64,000 nt of DNA, from contig JAHEBH010000003.1 in the NCBI GenBank assembly GCA_024642335.1, forward strand, positions 7,688 to 71,687, written 5' to 3'. Position numbers and translations under genes: made by a program. This document shows, piece by piece, positions 26,328 to 36,039 of the stretch. The stretch comes from Erythrobacter sp. (GTDB lineage Bacteria; Pseudomonadota; Alphaproteobacteria; Sphingomonadales; Sphingomonadaceae). The notes under the pieces are model-generated. The model did not search any database. It was not told where the DNA came from and saw only the letters and a program-made list of their open reading frames with translations. Positions within the stretch are counted from its first letter, which is position 1; each line of letters opens with the position of its first letter.

Positions 26328-26927
26328 TCAGTGCAACTGGCTTGTGAGATTCTGCACCAATGCCGCGACGGAGCGTGCCGTTTCCTCGAGCGAGCAGCCC
26401 GTGTCGATCACGAAGTCTGCCCGCGCGCGTTTTTCCGCATCGGGCAATTGCAGCGCCAGAATCCGGTCGAATTTCTCCGCAGTCATGTCGGGACGGGAAA
26501 GTACCCGTTCGCGCTGGACATCGGAAGGCGCTGAAACAACCACGATCCGGTCGACATCGTCCACATCGGTCTTTTCGAACAGCAGCGGAATATCGAAGAG
26601 CACCAGCGGCGCACCGGCATGATCGGCCAGGAATTGCGCGCGCGCCGCGCGCACTGCCGGGTGGATGATCGCCTCCAGCCGGGCAAGCGCATCGGGATCA
26701 TTGAAGACGATGGCGCCCAGTTCCTTGCGCTTAACTCCTTCAGGCCCGGTTGACCCCGGAAAAGCCTCTTCAATGGCGGACAGCAGAGCGCCGTCCGGCC
26801 CTTGCATGCGGCGCACTTCGGCATCGGCATCGAACACAGGCACGCCATTGTCTGCAAACATGGCCGCCACCGTGCTTTTACCCATGCCGATCGAACCGGT
26901 GAGGCCAAGGACGAGCGGTTTGTTCAT
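26328..26927 (-). CDS. coaE: Dephospho-CoA kinase
   Basis: Phosphorylates dephospho-CoA in the last step of coenzyme A synthesis. The 199-residue P-loop kinase has LTGSIGMGKSTVA at residues 9-21, the substrate-lid VFDADAEVRRM, and DIPLLFEK. The start overlaps the aroE stop by 4 bases, indicating translational coupling. Confidence 0.96.
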   Translation of the reverse strand: MNKPLVLGLTGSIGMGKSTVAAMFADNGVPVFDADAEVRRMQGPDGALLSAIEEAFPGSTGPEGVKRKELGAIVFNDPDALARLEAIIHPAVRAARAQFLADHAGAPLVLFDIPLLFEKTDVDDVDRIVVVSAPSDVQRERVLSRPDMTAEKFDRILALQLPDAEKRARADFVIDTGCSLEETARSVAALVQNLTSQLH

Positions 26928-27784
26928 GTGGTGAGGATCGCGCGCAGCCCGGCATCGCCATCATCGCGCGGCGGCGCAATGCCGAAGAACTTTTCGAACG
27001 CGAAGGCCGCCTGGCCGATCAGCATGTTGAGCCCGTCGAGAGTTTCGAACCCCGCCTCACGCGCTGCCTTGAGCAGCGGCGTATCGAGCGGGTGGGTGAC
27101 GATATCATAGACCACGCTTCCGGGCGGTATATGGCTAATATCGAGGGTAAGGGGGGGCTGGCCCGCCATTCCCAGCGGGCTGGCATTGACGACCAGGTCG
27201 AAGCAGCCCTCGCGATCATCGAAGGCGAAATCTGTCGGTTCGGCAAAATGCGCGATATCAACCGCATGGTGCTCGCCTTCAGGGTCGATTTGGTCAAGGA
27301 TGGCCTGCGCCTTGGCCGGGTTGCGCCCGGCAAGCACAATGGAGATCCCCTGTTCGGCCAGCGCCGCAACGATGGCCCGCGCCGCGCCGCCTGTTCCCAG
27401 CACGCGCGCCATGCGGAAATAGTGCTGCTGCTTCAACCGGTCCTGCAGGGGTTCGAGAAAGCCGGCCACATCGGTGTTTGTCCCGATCAGCGCGCCATTG
27501 TGGCGGCGGGTTATGGTATTGACCGCGCCGACCATCTCGGCACCGAGTTCCAGCCTGTCGAGCAAAGGGATCACCGCCTGCTTGTGCGGCATGGTGACAT
27601 TGCAGCCGCGCCAGTCGGGATCTTCGCGGCGGCTGGCGAGATAATCGGCAAGGCCTTCTGCCGTTACGTGACAGGCGCGATAGTCCGCATCGATACCCAG
27701 TTTGCCGATCCAGTACTTGTGGATCGCCGGCGATTTCGATTGCTTGATCGGATCACCGATCACTTCAGCGTATGGTGTGCTCAT
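26924..27784 (-). CDS. aroE: Shikimate dehydrogenase
   Basis: Reduces 3-dehydroshikimate with NADPH in the aromatic amino acid pathway. The 286-residue protein has the shikimate-binding [13 protein letters not shown], the catalytic lysine in NVTMPHKQA, the dinucleotide motif GTGGAARAI, and NASPLGM. It overlaps maf (upstream) and coaE (downstream) by 4 bases each. Confidence 0.96.
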   Translation of the reverse strand: MSTPYAEVIGDPIKQSKSPAIHKYWIGKLGIDADYRACHVTAEGLADYLASRREDPDWRGCNVTMPHKQAVIPLLDRLELGAEMVGAVNTITRRHNGALIGTNTDVAGFLEPLQDRLKQQHYFRMARVLGTGGAARAIVAALAEQGISIVLAGRNPAKAQAILDQIDPEGEHHAVDIAHFAEPTDFAFDDREGCFDLVVNASPLGMAGQPPLTLDISHIPPGSVVYDIVTHPLDTPLLKAAREAGFETLDGLNMLIGQAAFAFEKFFGIAPPRDDGDAGLRAILTT

Positions 27785-28359
27785 CGGGCAAGCTCCCCAT
27801 GGTCACGCAATGCTCCAAGTACCGCGAGCAGGGGCATGCCCAGAACGGTGAAATGCCCGCCTTCAATCTTGTCGAACAATTGCACGCCCAACGCCTCTAT
27901 CCGGAAGACACCCACACAATAGCCCACTTCGGGCCATTCCGCATCGAGATAGGCCTCGATGAACTGCTCCGATAGTTCGCGGACATGCAATTGCGCCACT
28001 TCCGTATGACTCCAGACAACCTCGCCACCGCGCGCAAGGGCGGCTGCCGAATGGAGGTGTATTTCCTTCCCGGAAAAGAAGCGCAAATGTTCGGCCGCAT
28101 TGTCCCGGTCGCTCGGCTTGTCGAAACGCCGGCCATCGACAACCACCAGCGAATCGCTGCCCAGAACCAGCCGGTCCTCCGCCGGAATCGCCAGAGCTTT
28201 TGCCTTTGCCAGCGCGAGCGCGATCTCCGACGCTGGCGCAGCTCCCAGCGATTCTTCAATCGACCGCTCATCGACATCGGCGCTCAGCGCCTCGAATTCT
28301 ACACCGGCATCGGCGAGCATGGCCTTGCGAGAGGTGGATTTGGACGCGAGCACGATCAT
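27781..28359 (-). CDS. maf: Maf family nucleotide pyrophosphatase
   Basis: A 192-residue Maf/YhdE/YceF-type enzyme that hydrolyses non-canonical or canonical NTPs (m7GTP, dTTP or UTP by subgroup). Motifs: [15 protein letters not shown] (substrate and metal), [18 protein letters not shown] with the catalytic aspartate, and [14 protein letters not shown]. The subgroup is not decided here. It overlaps ppsR and aroE by 4 bases each. Confidence 0.92.
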   Translation of the reverse strand: MIVLASKSTSRKAMLADAGVEFEALSADVDERSIEESLGAAPASEIALALAKAKALAIPAEDRLVLGSDSLVVVDGRRFDKPSDRDNAAEHLRFFSGKEIHLHSAAALARGGEVVWSHTEVAQLHVRELSEQFIEAYLDAEWPEVGYCVGVFRIEALGVQLFDKIEGGHFTVLGMPLLAVLGALRDHGELAR

Positions 28360-29201
28360 ATCGGCTTGGGGCCTGTTTGCGGCGGGTGATCGCGCGCGGC
28401 ACGTTCCTGGTGCAGCTTGATCACCGCAGCAGCCGTTTCCTCGATCGATCGGCGCGTCACATCGATCACCGCCCAGCCATTATCGGCAAACATGCGGCGG
28501 GCGAAGGCCACTTCCTTTTCGACGCGTTCCTCATCGACATAGGATGTCTCCGCCTTCTCGTTCAGCGACAACAGGCGGTTCCGGCGGATCTGGATCAGGC
28601 GTTTGGGCGCGGTGGTGAGGCCTACCACCATCGGATGGCGCAGTCCGAACAGCGATGACGGCGGCGGACTTTCGATCACCAGCGGAATATTGGCGACCTT
28701 GAACCCGCGATTGGCGAGATAGATGCTGGTTGGCGTCTTCGAGGTCCGGGATACGCCGGCAAGCAGGATATCCGCCTCTTCCCAGTTTTCCCAGCCGATC
28801 CCGTCATCGTGCGCGATGGTGAACTGGATGGCATCGACACGGTTGAAATAGGCCTCGTCCATGACGTGCCGGGCGCCGGGGCGCTCATGCGCGGCCTGGC
28901 CCAGCCTGTCCTCCAGCGCATGGGTCACGGAATCCAGCGCGGCGACATGCGGCAGGCCCAGCGCCCGGCAGCGCTCCTCCAGTCTGGCGCGCGTCTCCGG
29001 ATTGGCGAGGGTGAAGAGCACAAGTCCCGGATTGGCCTTGAACTCTTCGAAAATCCTGTCGAGATGCTGGCGTGAACGGACCATCGGCCAGAAATGGCGC
29101 GTGACATCGGGATCGTCGAACTGGGCGAGCGCCGCCTTGGCGATCATCTCGAGCGTTTCGCCGGTCGAATCCGATAGAAGGTGAAGGTGCAAACGGGCCA
29201 T
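28356..29201 (-). CDS. ppsR: Pyruvate phosphate/water dikinase regulatory protein (RP001 homologue)
   Basis: A bifunctional serine/threonine kinase/phosphorylase (DUF299) that switches PEP-forming dikinases off and on with ADP and Pi. The 281-residue protein has the [12 protein letters not shown] opening and the P-loop [15 protein letters not shown]. The frame is open upstream to 29441 but that part is origin DNA; the ATG at 29201 gives the family N-terminus. The gene flanks the replication origin in Rickettsia (RP001) and Caulobacter, and it is divergent from hemE here as well. Confidence 0.94.
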   Translation of the reverse strand: MARLHLHLLSDSTGETLEMIAKAALAQFDDPDVTRHFWPMVRSRQHLDRIFEEFKANPGLVLFTLANPETRARLEERCRALGLPHVAALDSVTHALEDRLGQAAHERPGARHVMDEAYFNRVDAIQFTIAHDDGIGWENWEEADILLAGVSRTSKTPTSIYLANRGFKVANIPLVIESPPPSSLFGLRHPMVVGLTTAPKRLIQIRRNRLLSLNEKAETSYVDEERVEKEVAFARRMFADNGWAVIDVTRRSIEETAAAVIKLHQERAARDHPPQTGPKPI

Positions 29202-29502
29202 GTGGACAAACCCACGCATAAACCACGGGAGGGAACGGCGGACAAGCATGGGATGCAATTCCACCCCCACTACCGGCCGATTCAGCCGGAGCTTTCTGGA
29301 CAGGCTGGCAATACTTTCGACAGGCTGGGGATAATGGGGAGATGTTCCGCTTGACGACGCGAATGCTCGGATTCGCAAGTGCCGGAACCCCTGTTCATTG
29401 CGGGAGAAATCGGGCAAGGGCGCGCAATCCCCGAAATCCACAGGACCAACAGAGTCCTACATCCTATTATATATAAAAATATTTTATTGTTTGGACCCTT
29501 CG
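29202..29502. other. oriC: Predicted chromosomal replication origin
   Basis: This 301-base divergent gap between ppsR and hemE is syntenic with Cori of Caulobacter and the Rickettsia origin. It contains one-mismatch DnaA boxes TGTGGACAA (29201-29209) and TGGGGATAA (29326-29334), and a two-mismatch box AAATCCACA (29434-29442). It has three GANTC methylation sites (29279, 29370, 29452) and a direct repeat GACAGGCTGG (29299-29308 and 29319-29328). A 30-base tract at 29465-29494 is 90% A+T and could be the unwinding element; it also probably holds the hemE promoter. Genes on both sides point away from this gap over several kilobases. Confidence 0.75.
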
Positions 29503-30519
29503 ATGCCCGGACCTCTCCTTGATACATTGCGCGGTAAAGTGGCCGAAAGGCGCCCGGTCTGGCTCATGCGCCAGGCAGGGCGATACCTTCCCGAATACCG
29601 GGCCTTGCGGGCAGAGAAAGGCGGCTTCCTCGAACTGGTCTACGACAGCGAGGCGGCTGCCGAGATCACGCTCCAACCGATCCGCCGCTTCGGTTTCGAC
29701 GGGGCGATCCTCTTTTCCGATATCCTTATCGTGCCGCATGCACTGGGTCAGGACCTGCAATTCCTGGCTGGTGAGGGCCCGCATCTTTCACCCCGGCTGG
29801 TCGATGTGGCACTGGATACCTTGGAAGCAGCGCCACAGTACTTCGATCCCGTTTATGAGACCGTGCGCCTGACGCGCGCGCAATTGGGCCCTGAGGTGAC
29901 CATGCTGGGCTTTGCAGGCTCACCCTGGACCGTGGCGACCTATATGGTGGCGGGAGAGGGCAGCAAGGACCACCATGTGGCGCGTGCGATGGCCTATCGC
30001 GATCCGGCAGCTTTCGGTGCAATCATCGATGCCATTGTCGAAAGCTCGATAACCTATCTTTCCGGCCAGATCGCCGCGGGCGCAGAGGCGGTGCAATTGT
30101 TCGATAGCTGGGCAGGCAGCCTTTCACCCCGGCAATTCGAGCGCTGGGTGGTGGAGCCGACCACGCGCATTGTGGACGCGGTGCGCAAATTGCACCCCGA
30201 AACGCCGATTATCGGATTTCCCAAGGGTGCGGGCGGCAAATTGCCCGCCTATGCGCGCGAAACGGGCGTGGATGCGGTGGGAATCGATGAAACGGTCGAT
30301 CCGCGCTGGATTCACCGTGAATTGCCGTCCGGAATGCCCGTGCAGGGCAATCTCGACCCGCTATTGCTGATTTCGGGCGGTGAGGAACTCGATGCAGCGG
30401 CGCGTGAAGTGCTTGCCGCCTTCGAGGGCCGTCCGCATGTCTTCAACCTTGGCCACGGAATCGACAAGTCCACGCCCATCGCCCATGTCGAGCGCCTGCT
30501 GGATGTGGTGCGCGGGTAG
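29503..30519 (+). CDS. hemE: Uroporphyrinogen decarboxylase
   Basis: Removes four carboxyls from uroporphyrinogen III to give coproporphyrinogen III in heme synthesis. The 338-residue protein has PVWLMRQAGRYLPEYR with the substrate-binding arginines, the catalytic aspartate in GAILFSDILIVP, and GFAGSPWT. An in-frame extension to 29398 crosses the AT-rich origin tract; the ATG at 29503 (MPGPLLDTL) fits the family. It is separated from hemJ by 39 bases. Confidence 0.96.
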   Translation: MPGPLLDTLRGKVAERRPVWLMRQAGRYLPEYRALRAEKGGFLELVYDSEAAAEITLQPIRRFGFDGAILFSDILIVPHALGQDLQFLAGEGPHLSPRLVDVALDTLEAAPQYFDPVYETVRLTRAQLGPEVTMLGFAGSPWTVATYMVAGEGSKDHHVARAMAYRDPAAFGAIIDAIVESSITYLSGQIAAGAEAVQLFDSWAGSLSPRQFERWVVEPTTRIVDAVRKLHPETPIIGFPKGAGGKLPAYARETGVDAVGIDETVDPRWIHRELPSGMPVQGNLDPLLLISGGEELDAAAREVLAAFEGRPHVFNLGHGIDKSTPIAHVERLLDVVRG

Positions 30520-30558
30520 AGGGGTGACTTGCGCCGTGCCAGCTCCTAGATATCTGCC

Positions 30559-31002
30559 ATGCAGGACGTGCTCTCCATGATCTATCTGTGGCTCAAGGCA
30601 GGTCACATCATTTTCGTGATCTTCTGGATGGCGGGCTTGTTCATGCTGCCGCGCTATTTCGTCTATCATCAGGAAGCCGTTGAGGGATCGGAAGAAGAGG
30701 CGATCTGGCTCGATCGCGAGCGCAAGCTGCTCAAGATCATTCTTACGCCTTCGATCACCGTGGTGTGGGTGCTGGGGCTGGCACTGGCCTACACGCTCAA
30801 TCTGTGGGGTACGGGCTGGTTCCACGCCAAATTGCTGCTGGTGCTGCTGCTGAGCGGTTATCACGGTTATTTGTCATCCTATCACAAGAAGTTAGCACGC
30901 GGGGTCCGTTCGCTGACCGGCAAGCAATTGCGCATGTTCAACGAAGTGCCCGGCGTTGCGGCGGCATTAATCGTGATCCTGGTGGTGGTCCGGCCTTTCT
31001 GA
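30559..31002 (+). CDS. hemJ: Protoporphyrinogen oxidase HemJ
   Basis: A 147-residue integral membrane protein of the HemJ/UPF0093 family, which oxidises protoporphyrinogen IX in bacteria lacking HemG and HemY. Four hydrophobic helices are visible. The conserved histidine in YLWLKAGHIIFVIFWMAG and the basic GYHGYLSSYHKKL segment match the family. Its place between hemE and rho is conserved in alphaproteobacteria. Confidence 0.92.
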   Translation: MQDVLSMIYLWLKAGHIIFVIFWMAGLFMLPRYFVYHQEAVEGSEEEAIWLDRERKLLKIILTPSITVVWVLGLALAYTLNLWGTGWFHAKLLLVLLLSGYHGYLSSYHKKLARGVRSLTGKQLRMFNEVPGVAAALIVILVVVRPF

Positions 31003-31038
31003 CCGGGCCGCCGGAGTGTTCGATTTACCAAAAGCGAA

Positions 31039-31065
31039 TTGACGATTCCTCGCGAAAGGCATAAT
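31039..31065 (+). promoter_or_regulatory. Possible rho promoter
   Basis: TTGACG (31039-31044) and CATAAT (31060-31065) resemble -35 and -10 elements but are separated by only 15 bases. A start near 31072 would leave a leader of about 100 bases before rho, where autoregulation by Rho is known in other bacteria. Confidence 0.35.
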
Positions 31066-31171
31066 TCGCCTCTACCAACCGGCAATTGGTCGCCATCTGA
31101 GCAACCGGGTCCGCTTTCTCCAAGCCCATCGGCCCGCCGGCACCCAGAACTTGAATATGGAAATACCCGAA

Positions 31172-32428
31172 ATGCATCTGAAAGAACTCAAACAACGGAC
31201 GCCGGCAGAACTGGTTGCCATGGCGGAAGAATATGAGGTCGAGGGCGCGAGCACCATGCGCCGCCAGGACCTGATGTTCGCGATTCTCAAGGAAGTTGCC
31301 GAAGATGGCGAGGAAATCCTCGGCATCGGCACTATCGAGGTGCTGCAGGACGGCTTTGGCTTCCTGCGCTCACCCGAGGCGAACTATCTCGCCGGTCCCG
31401 ACGATATCTATGTGTCGCCCAACCAGGTCCGCAAATGGGGCCTGCGCACCGGTGATACGGTGGAAGGCGAAATCCGTGCACCCAAGGATGGCGAACGCTA
31501 TTTCGCGCTCACCAAGCTGCTGAAGGTCAATTACGATGACCCTGAGGCTGTGCGTCACCGGACCAATTTCGACAACCTCACGCCGCTCTATCCCGACGAA
31601 CGGCTGAATCTCGATACCAAGGACCCGACGGTCAAGGACAAGTCGGCCCGCGTGATTGACCTGATTGCGCCGCAGGGCAAGGGCCAGCGCGCGCTGATCG
31701 TCGCCCCGCCGCGTACCGGCAAGACCGTGCTGCTCCAGAACATGGCCAAGGCGATCACGGATAACCATCCGGACGTCATCCTGCTCGTGCTGCTGGTCGA
31801 CGAGCGTCCGGAAGAAGTTACCGACATGCAGCGTTCGGTGAAAGGTGAGGTGATCTCCTCCACCTTCGATGAACCGGCCTCTCGCCACGTTCAAGTTGCT
31901 GAAATGGTTATTGAAAAGGCCAAGCGTCTGGTCGAGCACAAGCGCGATGTCGTAATCCTGCTGGATTCGATCACCCGCTTGGGCCGCGCCTACAACACCG
32001 TGGTCCCGAGTTCGGGCAAGGTGCTGACCGGCGGTGTCGACGCCAATGCCCTGCAGCGTCCGAAGCGCTTCTTCGGTGCCGCGCGCAATATCGAGGAGGG
32101 CGGTTCGCTTTCCATCATCGCCACCGCGCTGATCGATACCGGCAGCCGCATGGACGAAGTGATTTTCGAGGAATTCAAGGGCACGGGTAACTCCGAAATC
32201 GTTCTCGACCGCAAGGTTGCGGACAAGCGCATCTTCCCGGCGCTTGATGTCGGCAAGTCCGGCACGCGCAAGGAAGAGTTGCTGGTGGGCAAGGAAGAAC
32301 TCTCCAAGATGTGGGTGCTGCGCCGTATCCTGATGCAGATGGGCACGGTGGATTCGATGGAATTCCTGCTCGACAAGATGAAGGATTCCAAGACCAACGA
32401 GGACTTCTTCGCCACCATGAACCAGTAA
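31172..32428 (+). CDS. rho: Transcription termination factor Rho
   Basis: A hexameric RNA-dependent ATPase that ends transcription. The 418-residue protein (typical 419) has the N-terminal helical bundle ([20 protein letters not shown]), the primary RNA-binding OB fold with [23 protein letters not shown] (in part), Walker [13 protein letters not shown], Walker [11 protein letters not shown], the Q-loop and the R-loop. Start choice: ATGs at 31157 and 31172 are both open; the latter gives the usual alphaproteobacterial N-terminus. Confidence 0.96.
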   Translation: MHLKELKQRTPAELVAMAEEYEVEGASTMRRQDLMFAILKEVAEDGEEILGIGTIEVLQDGFGFLRSPEANYLAGPDDIYVSPNQVRKWGLRTGDTVEGEIRAPKDGERYFALTKLLKVNYDDPEAVRHRTNFDNLTPLYPDERLNLDTKDPTVKDKSARVIDLIAPQGKGQRALIVAPPRTGKTVLLQNMAKAITDNHPDVILLVLLVDERPEEVTDMQRSVKGEVISSTFDEPASRHVQVAEMVIEKAKRLVEHKRDVVILLDSITRLGRAYNTVVPSSGKVLTGGVDANALQRPKRFFGAARNIEEGGSLSIIATALIDTGSRMDEVIFEEFKGTGNSEIVLDRKVADKRIFPALDVGKSGTRKEELLVGKEELSKMWVLRRILMQMGTVDSMEFLLDKMKDSKTNEDFFATMNQ

Positions 32429-32435
32429 GGGAGAG

Positions 32436-32455
32436 GGGGCCGCGGCCCCCTTTTC
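32436..32455 (+). terminator. Rho-independent terminator after rho
   Basis: A perfect 16-base palindrome of G and C only (GGGGGC at 32436-32441, GCCCCC at 32446-32451, loop CGCG) is followed by four T. It lies 7 bases after the rho stop. Confidence 0.8.
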
Positions 32456-32551
32456 TTCGCCACCACTGGAAATCCCTCACCGTCTTGCTCATATAGGACA
32501 CTTGGAGGCGCGCGTTGCTTGCGGTGCGCGCCCGAGTGAAAGGCCAGACGG

Positions 32552-32818
32552 ATGAAAGTGAATATCGAAATCGATTGCTCGCCCGAGGAAGCACGGCGTT
32601 TCATGGGGTTGCCCGATGTCGAAAAGGCCAATTCGGTCTATGTCGATGCCATTGCCAATGCGATGAAGGGCGTGTCCGACAAGGACCAGTTGCGCGAATA
32701 TGCGCAGCAGCTGGCGCCCATGGGGCAGATGGGCCTGAAGATGTTCCAGTCCTTTGTGGAAAGTGCCAGCAAGCAACATGGCGGCTCATCTTCCGGCAAG
32801 CCCAAGAGTGACGACTAA
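32552..32818 (+). CDS. DUF6489 family protein
   Basis: An 88-residue cytoplasmic protein: a short beta-rich start (MKVNIEIDCSPEEARRFMGLPDVEK) followed by helices (YVDAIANAMKGVSDKDQ, QMGLKMFQSFVESASKQ) and a Ser/Lys-rich tail. I recognise the DUF6489 group, which lies between rho and mnmE in sphingomonads. No function is known. It ends 8 bases before mnmE. Confidence 0.8.
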   Translation: MKVNIEIDCSPEEARRFMGLPDVEKANSVYVDAIANAMKGVSDKDQLREYAQQLAPMGQMGLKMFQSFVESASKQHGGSSSGKPKSDD

Positions 32819-32826
32819 GATTCTGA

Positions 32827-34101
32827 ATGGAAACGATATTCGCCCTATCGAGCGGCGCTCCGCCGGCGGGTATCGCTGTTATCAGGGTTACAGGCCCTGG
32901 CGCGGGAAAGGCGCTTGAAGCGCTTGCCGGTAAAATTCCGCCACCGCGCAGGGCCGTGCGTGCCTGGCTGAGCAATAATGAAGGCATCCGCCTCGATGAC
33001 GGGCTGGTGTTGTGGTTTCCGGCTCCAAATTCCGTAACGGGCGAGGATCTCGCCGAGTTCCATCTCCACGGCGGCAGGGCAGTGATCGCGGCAGTCGAGG
33101 CCGCGTTTGCGGCCATTCCGGGCCTTCGCAAGGCGCAGGCAGGGGAGTACACCCGGCGCGCCTTTGCCAATGGGCGCATCGATCTAGCCGAGGCGGAAGG
33201 TCTCGCGGACCTTCTTTCCGCCGAAACCGAATTGCAAAGGCGGGCTGCGATCGCCAGTGCGGGGGGGTTGCTCTCGCGCAAGGTTGAGGGTTGGCGGGAG
33301 GAGCTCCTGCACCTGTCTGCCCAGATCGAAGCGGTTCTCGATTTTGACGAGGAGGACGATGTTGGCGGGTTGCCTGCGGCGTTCTTCAGCGGACTTACGG
33401 TATTGACCGGTGACTTGCAGGCGAGTTTGGCGCTCCCTTCATCCGAGCCTTTGCGGGAGGGTTTCCGGGTTGCTCTGGCAGGCCCTCCCAACGCAGGAAA
33501 ATCCATGCTTTTCAATGCATTGCTGGAAAATGAGGCAGCAATCACGGCTGCAATTGCGGGTACCACGCGCGATGTTCTTGTGCGTCCGGTCGCCATCAAT
33601 GGCGTACCTTTCTCATTGATCGACATGGCTGGCCTGCGCGAACATGGCAGCGACGAGGTTGAGGCCATGGGGATCGAACGCGCGCGTGGTGAAATTGCGC
33701 GTGCCGATCTTGTCCTGTGGTTGGGCGAGGAGGGGCTGGGGCCCGAGGGTGCCTGGGAGATCGAGGCTCAATGTGATCGGGAAGGTCACGCAGTAAAGGA
33801 GAGCCCCGCCTTCCGCCTGTCTGCAGTGACGGGTGAGGGTATTGCCTCATTGAAGACCAGATTGGCAGAACATGCGGCAGGCAAGTTGCCAAAGCCGGGC
33901 GATCTGGCGCTCAACCAGCGTCAGCGCACTCTGGTGTCAGTGGCCGCAGACGAACTGGCCTCTGCGGGCGACACGACTGATCCCCTCCTAATTGCGGAAC
34001 AATTGCGTCAGGCGCGCCTCGCCTTTGATGCCTTGCTGGGCCGGACTTCCACCGAGGACGTGCTCGATGCACTGTTCGGGCGTTTCTGCATCGGAAAATA
34101 G
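32827..34101 (+). CDS. mnmE: tRNA uridine-5-carboxymethylaminomethyl GTPase MnmE
   Basis: With MnmG it modifies the wobble uridine (cmnm5U34) of several tRNAs. The 424-residue protein has the folate-binding N-terminal domain (METIFALSSGAPPAGIAVIR), the helical domain with GEYTRRAFANGRIDLAEAEGLADLL (in part), a G domain with P-loop GPPNAGKS (219-226) and DMAG (266-269), and the catalytic C-terminal CIGK. The guanine-specificity motif NKxD is not visible; the equivalent place reads AQCD (about 314-317). The protein is somewhat shorter than the E. coli one (454). A parS site begins at the base after its stop. Confidence 0.95.
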   Translation: METIFALSSGAPPAGIAVIRVTGPGAGKALEALAGKIPPPRRAVRAWLSNNEGIRLDDGLVLWFPAPNSVTGEDLAEFHLHGGRAVIAAVEAAFAAIPGLRKAQAGEYTRRAFANGRIDLAEAEGLADLLSAETELQRRAAIASAGGLLSRKVEGWREELLHLSAQIEAVLDFDEEDDVGGLPAAFFSGLTVLTGDLQASLALPSSEPLREGFRVALAGPPNAGKSMLFNALLENEAAITAAIAGTTRDVLVRPVAINGVPFSLIDMAGLREHGSDEVEAMGIERARGEIARADLVLWLGEEGLGPEGAWEIEAQCDREGHAVKESPAFRLSAVTGEGIASLKTRLAEHAAGKLPKPGDLALNQRQRTLVSVAADELASAGDTTDPLLIAEQLRQARLAFDALLGRTSTEDVLDALFGRFCIGK

Positions 34102-34117
34102 CGTTTCACGTGGAACA
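34102..34117. promoter_or_regulatory. parS: parS site 1
   Basis: CGTTTCACGTGGAACA matches the parS consensus TGTTTCACGTGAAACA at 14 of 16 positions. It sits directly after the mnmE stop codon, 75 bases before mnmG. Confidence 0.9.
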
Positions 34118-34176
34118 TTGCCCGGCGTGCAGGATGGCTTTGACCTGCGCGGCGCCGGGTTCTATCGGCACAGGCA

Positions 34177-36039
34177 ATGAGTGCGTTCGACATCCTTGTT
34201 ATCGGCGGCGGACATTCCGGCTGCGAAGCGGCCGCTGCGGCTGCACGCATGGGTGCGCGTACGGGGCTGATTTCCTTCGATAACAAGATGATCGGGGCGA
34301 TGAGCTGCAATCCTGCGATCGGTGGGTTGGGCAAGGGCCATCTGGTGCGCGAAGTCGATGCATTTGACGGCTTGATCGGGCGGGCAGCTGATGCCGCCGC
34401 GATCCATTACCGCATGCTCAACCGCTCGAAGGGCAGCGCCGTACAGGGCCCGCGCGTGCAGGCCGACCGCAAGCTTTTCCGCACCGCGATCCAGCGTGCG
34501 GTCAGGAGTCAGGAGGGCCTGGAGCTGATCGAGGGTGAGGCCGCCGGCCTACTACTGTTCGATAGCGGGCGTGTTGCGGGCGTCGTTCTGGGCGATGGGA
34601 CCAAATTGCCGGCGCGGGCAGTCATCCTGTGCACCGGAACCTTCCTTGGCGGGACGCTGTTTCGCGGCGAGGAGCGCTTCACCGGTGGCAGGATCGGCGA
34701 ATCCTCCGCGCAGCTTCTCGCGGAGCAGCTGCGCGAAGCGAAATTGCCCATGGCGCGCCTCAAGACAGGCACTCCGCCGCGTCTCGATGGCCGGACAATC
34801 GACTGGGCGCGGCTCGAAGCGCAGGCTTCGGACAGCGATCCCTGGACCATGTCGCCGCTGACGTCAAAACGCCTGAATCCACAAGTTTTCTGCGCAATTA
34901 CAAGGACAAATGCGCGCAGCCACGCGATCATTGCGGAAAATCTCCATCGCTCTCCGCTCTTTACCGGCGCCATCGGTGCAGCAGGACCGCGCTATTGCCC
35001 CTCGATCGAGGACAAGATCCACCGCTTTGCCGATCGCGATGGTCACCAGGTCTTCCTGGAGCCCGAGGGGCTCGACACGCATCTGGTCTATCCGAACGGA
35101 ATCAGCACCTCGTTGCCGACCGATGTGCAACTCGCCATGCTCAGGACGATGGATGGCCTTGAGCGGGTCGAAATGGAGGTTCCGGGCTATGCGGTGGAGT
35201 ACGACCATATTGATCCGCGCGCTCTGGGGCCGGATTTGCAGCTGAAGGCCATGCCGGGCCTCTATTGCGCTGGTCAGATCAACGGAACCACCGGATATGA
35301 AGAGGCTGCGGCGCAGGGGCTCGTGGCCGGGCTGCAGGCCGCCAGCGCCGTGCTGGAGCGTGATCCGGTGCGGCTGGACCGTGCCAATTCCTACATGGCG
35401 GTAATGATCGACGATCTCACGCTGCACGGGGTGAGCGAGCCTTATCGCATGCTCACCGCAAGGGCGGAGTACCGGCTGCGGTTGCGCGCCAACAATGCGA
35501 CAACGCGCCTGACCCCACTTGCGCTGGAGGTGGGATGTGTCGGGCAGGAGCGGCAAGGCTGGTTCGAGCGGCGTGAAGCGGCGAAGGCACAATGGGAGGA
35601 TGCGTTGGACCGTAGTGTCTCCGCAGGCGAACTGGCCGCCAATGGTGTTTCCGCCAAACAGGATATCGGGCGCCTTTCCTTGCGCGAATGGTTGAGATTT
35701 CCGCAAGTTACGATGGGTTCCCTGGCCCCGTGGTTGCCAGACAAATGCGATCCGGCTGGCCTCTTGGCGGAGGAGTTGGCCGAAGATGCCGCCTATGCGC
35801 CCTATCTCGAGCGGCAGGAGAGTGAATTGCGCGATTTGCGGGCAAGTGAAGCGGTGAGATTGGGCGATAATTTCTCCTACGGCGATGTACCCGGCCTCTC
35901 GAACGAAATGGTTGAAAGGTTGGCGACTGCGAAGCCGGCCAACCTTGCCGCAGCGGGCCGGGTGCGCGGGATAACGCCTGCGGCGCTTGCGGCGGTGCTC
36001 GTCTATGCGAGGCGGCGCGTTACGGAGGTGGCGGAATGA
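34177..36039 (+). CDS. mnmG: tRNA uridine-5-carboxymethylaminomethyl synthase MnmG (GidA)
   Basis: The FAD-dependent partner of MnmE in wobble uridine modification. The 620-residue protein has the FAD-binding [18 protein letters not shown] at residues 8-25, the active-site cysteine in [18 protein letters not shown], the second GidA signature [21 protein letters not shown] (in part), and the C-terminal helical domain that contacts MnmE. Its stop overlaps the rsmG start by 4 bases. Confidence 0.97.
   Translation: MSAFDILVIGGGHSGCEAAAAAARMGARTGLISFDNKMIGAMSCNPAIGGLGKGHLVREVDAFDGLIGRAADAAAIHYRMLNRSKGSAVQGPRVQADRKLFRTAIQRAVRSQEGLELIEGEAAGLLLFDSGRVAGVVLGDGTKLPARAVILCTGTFLGGTLFRGEERFTGGRIGESSAQLLAEQLREAKLPMARLKTGTPPRLDGRTIDWARLEAQASDSDPWTMSPLTSKRLNPQVFCAITRTNARSHAIIAENLHRSPLFTGAIGAAGPRYCPSIEDKIHRFADRDGHQVFLEPEGLDTHLVYPNGISTSLPTDVQLAMLRTMDGLERVEMEVPGYAVEYDHIDPRALGPDLQLKAMPGLYCAGQINGTTGYEEAAAQGLVAGLQAASAVLERDPVRLDRANSYMAVMIDDLTLHGVSEPYRMLTARAEYRLRLRANNATTRLTPLALEVGCVGQERQGWFERREAAKAQWEDALDRSVSAGELAANGVSAKQDIGRLSLREWLRFPQVTMGSLAPWLPDKCDPAGLLAEELAEDAAYAPYLERQESELRDLRASEAVRLGDNFSYGDVPGLSNEMVERLATAKPANLAAAGRVRGITPAALAAVLVYARRRVTEVAE

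Noticed and set aside
29202-29441. N-terminal extension of ppsR across the origin
   Set aside because: The conserved family N-terminus begins at 29201, and the extension covers DNA with origin features.
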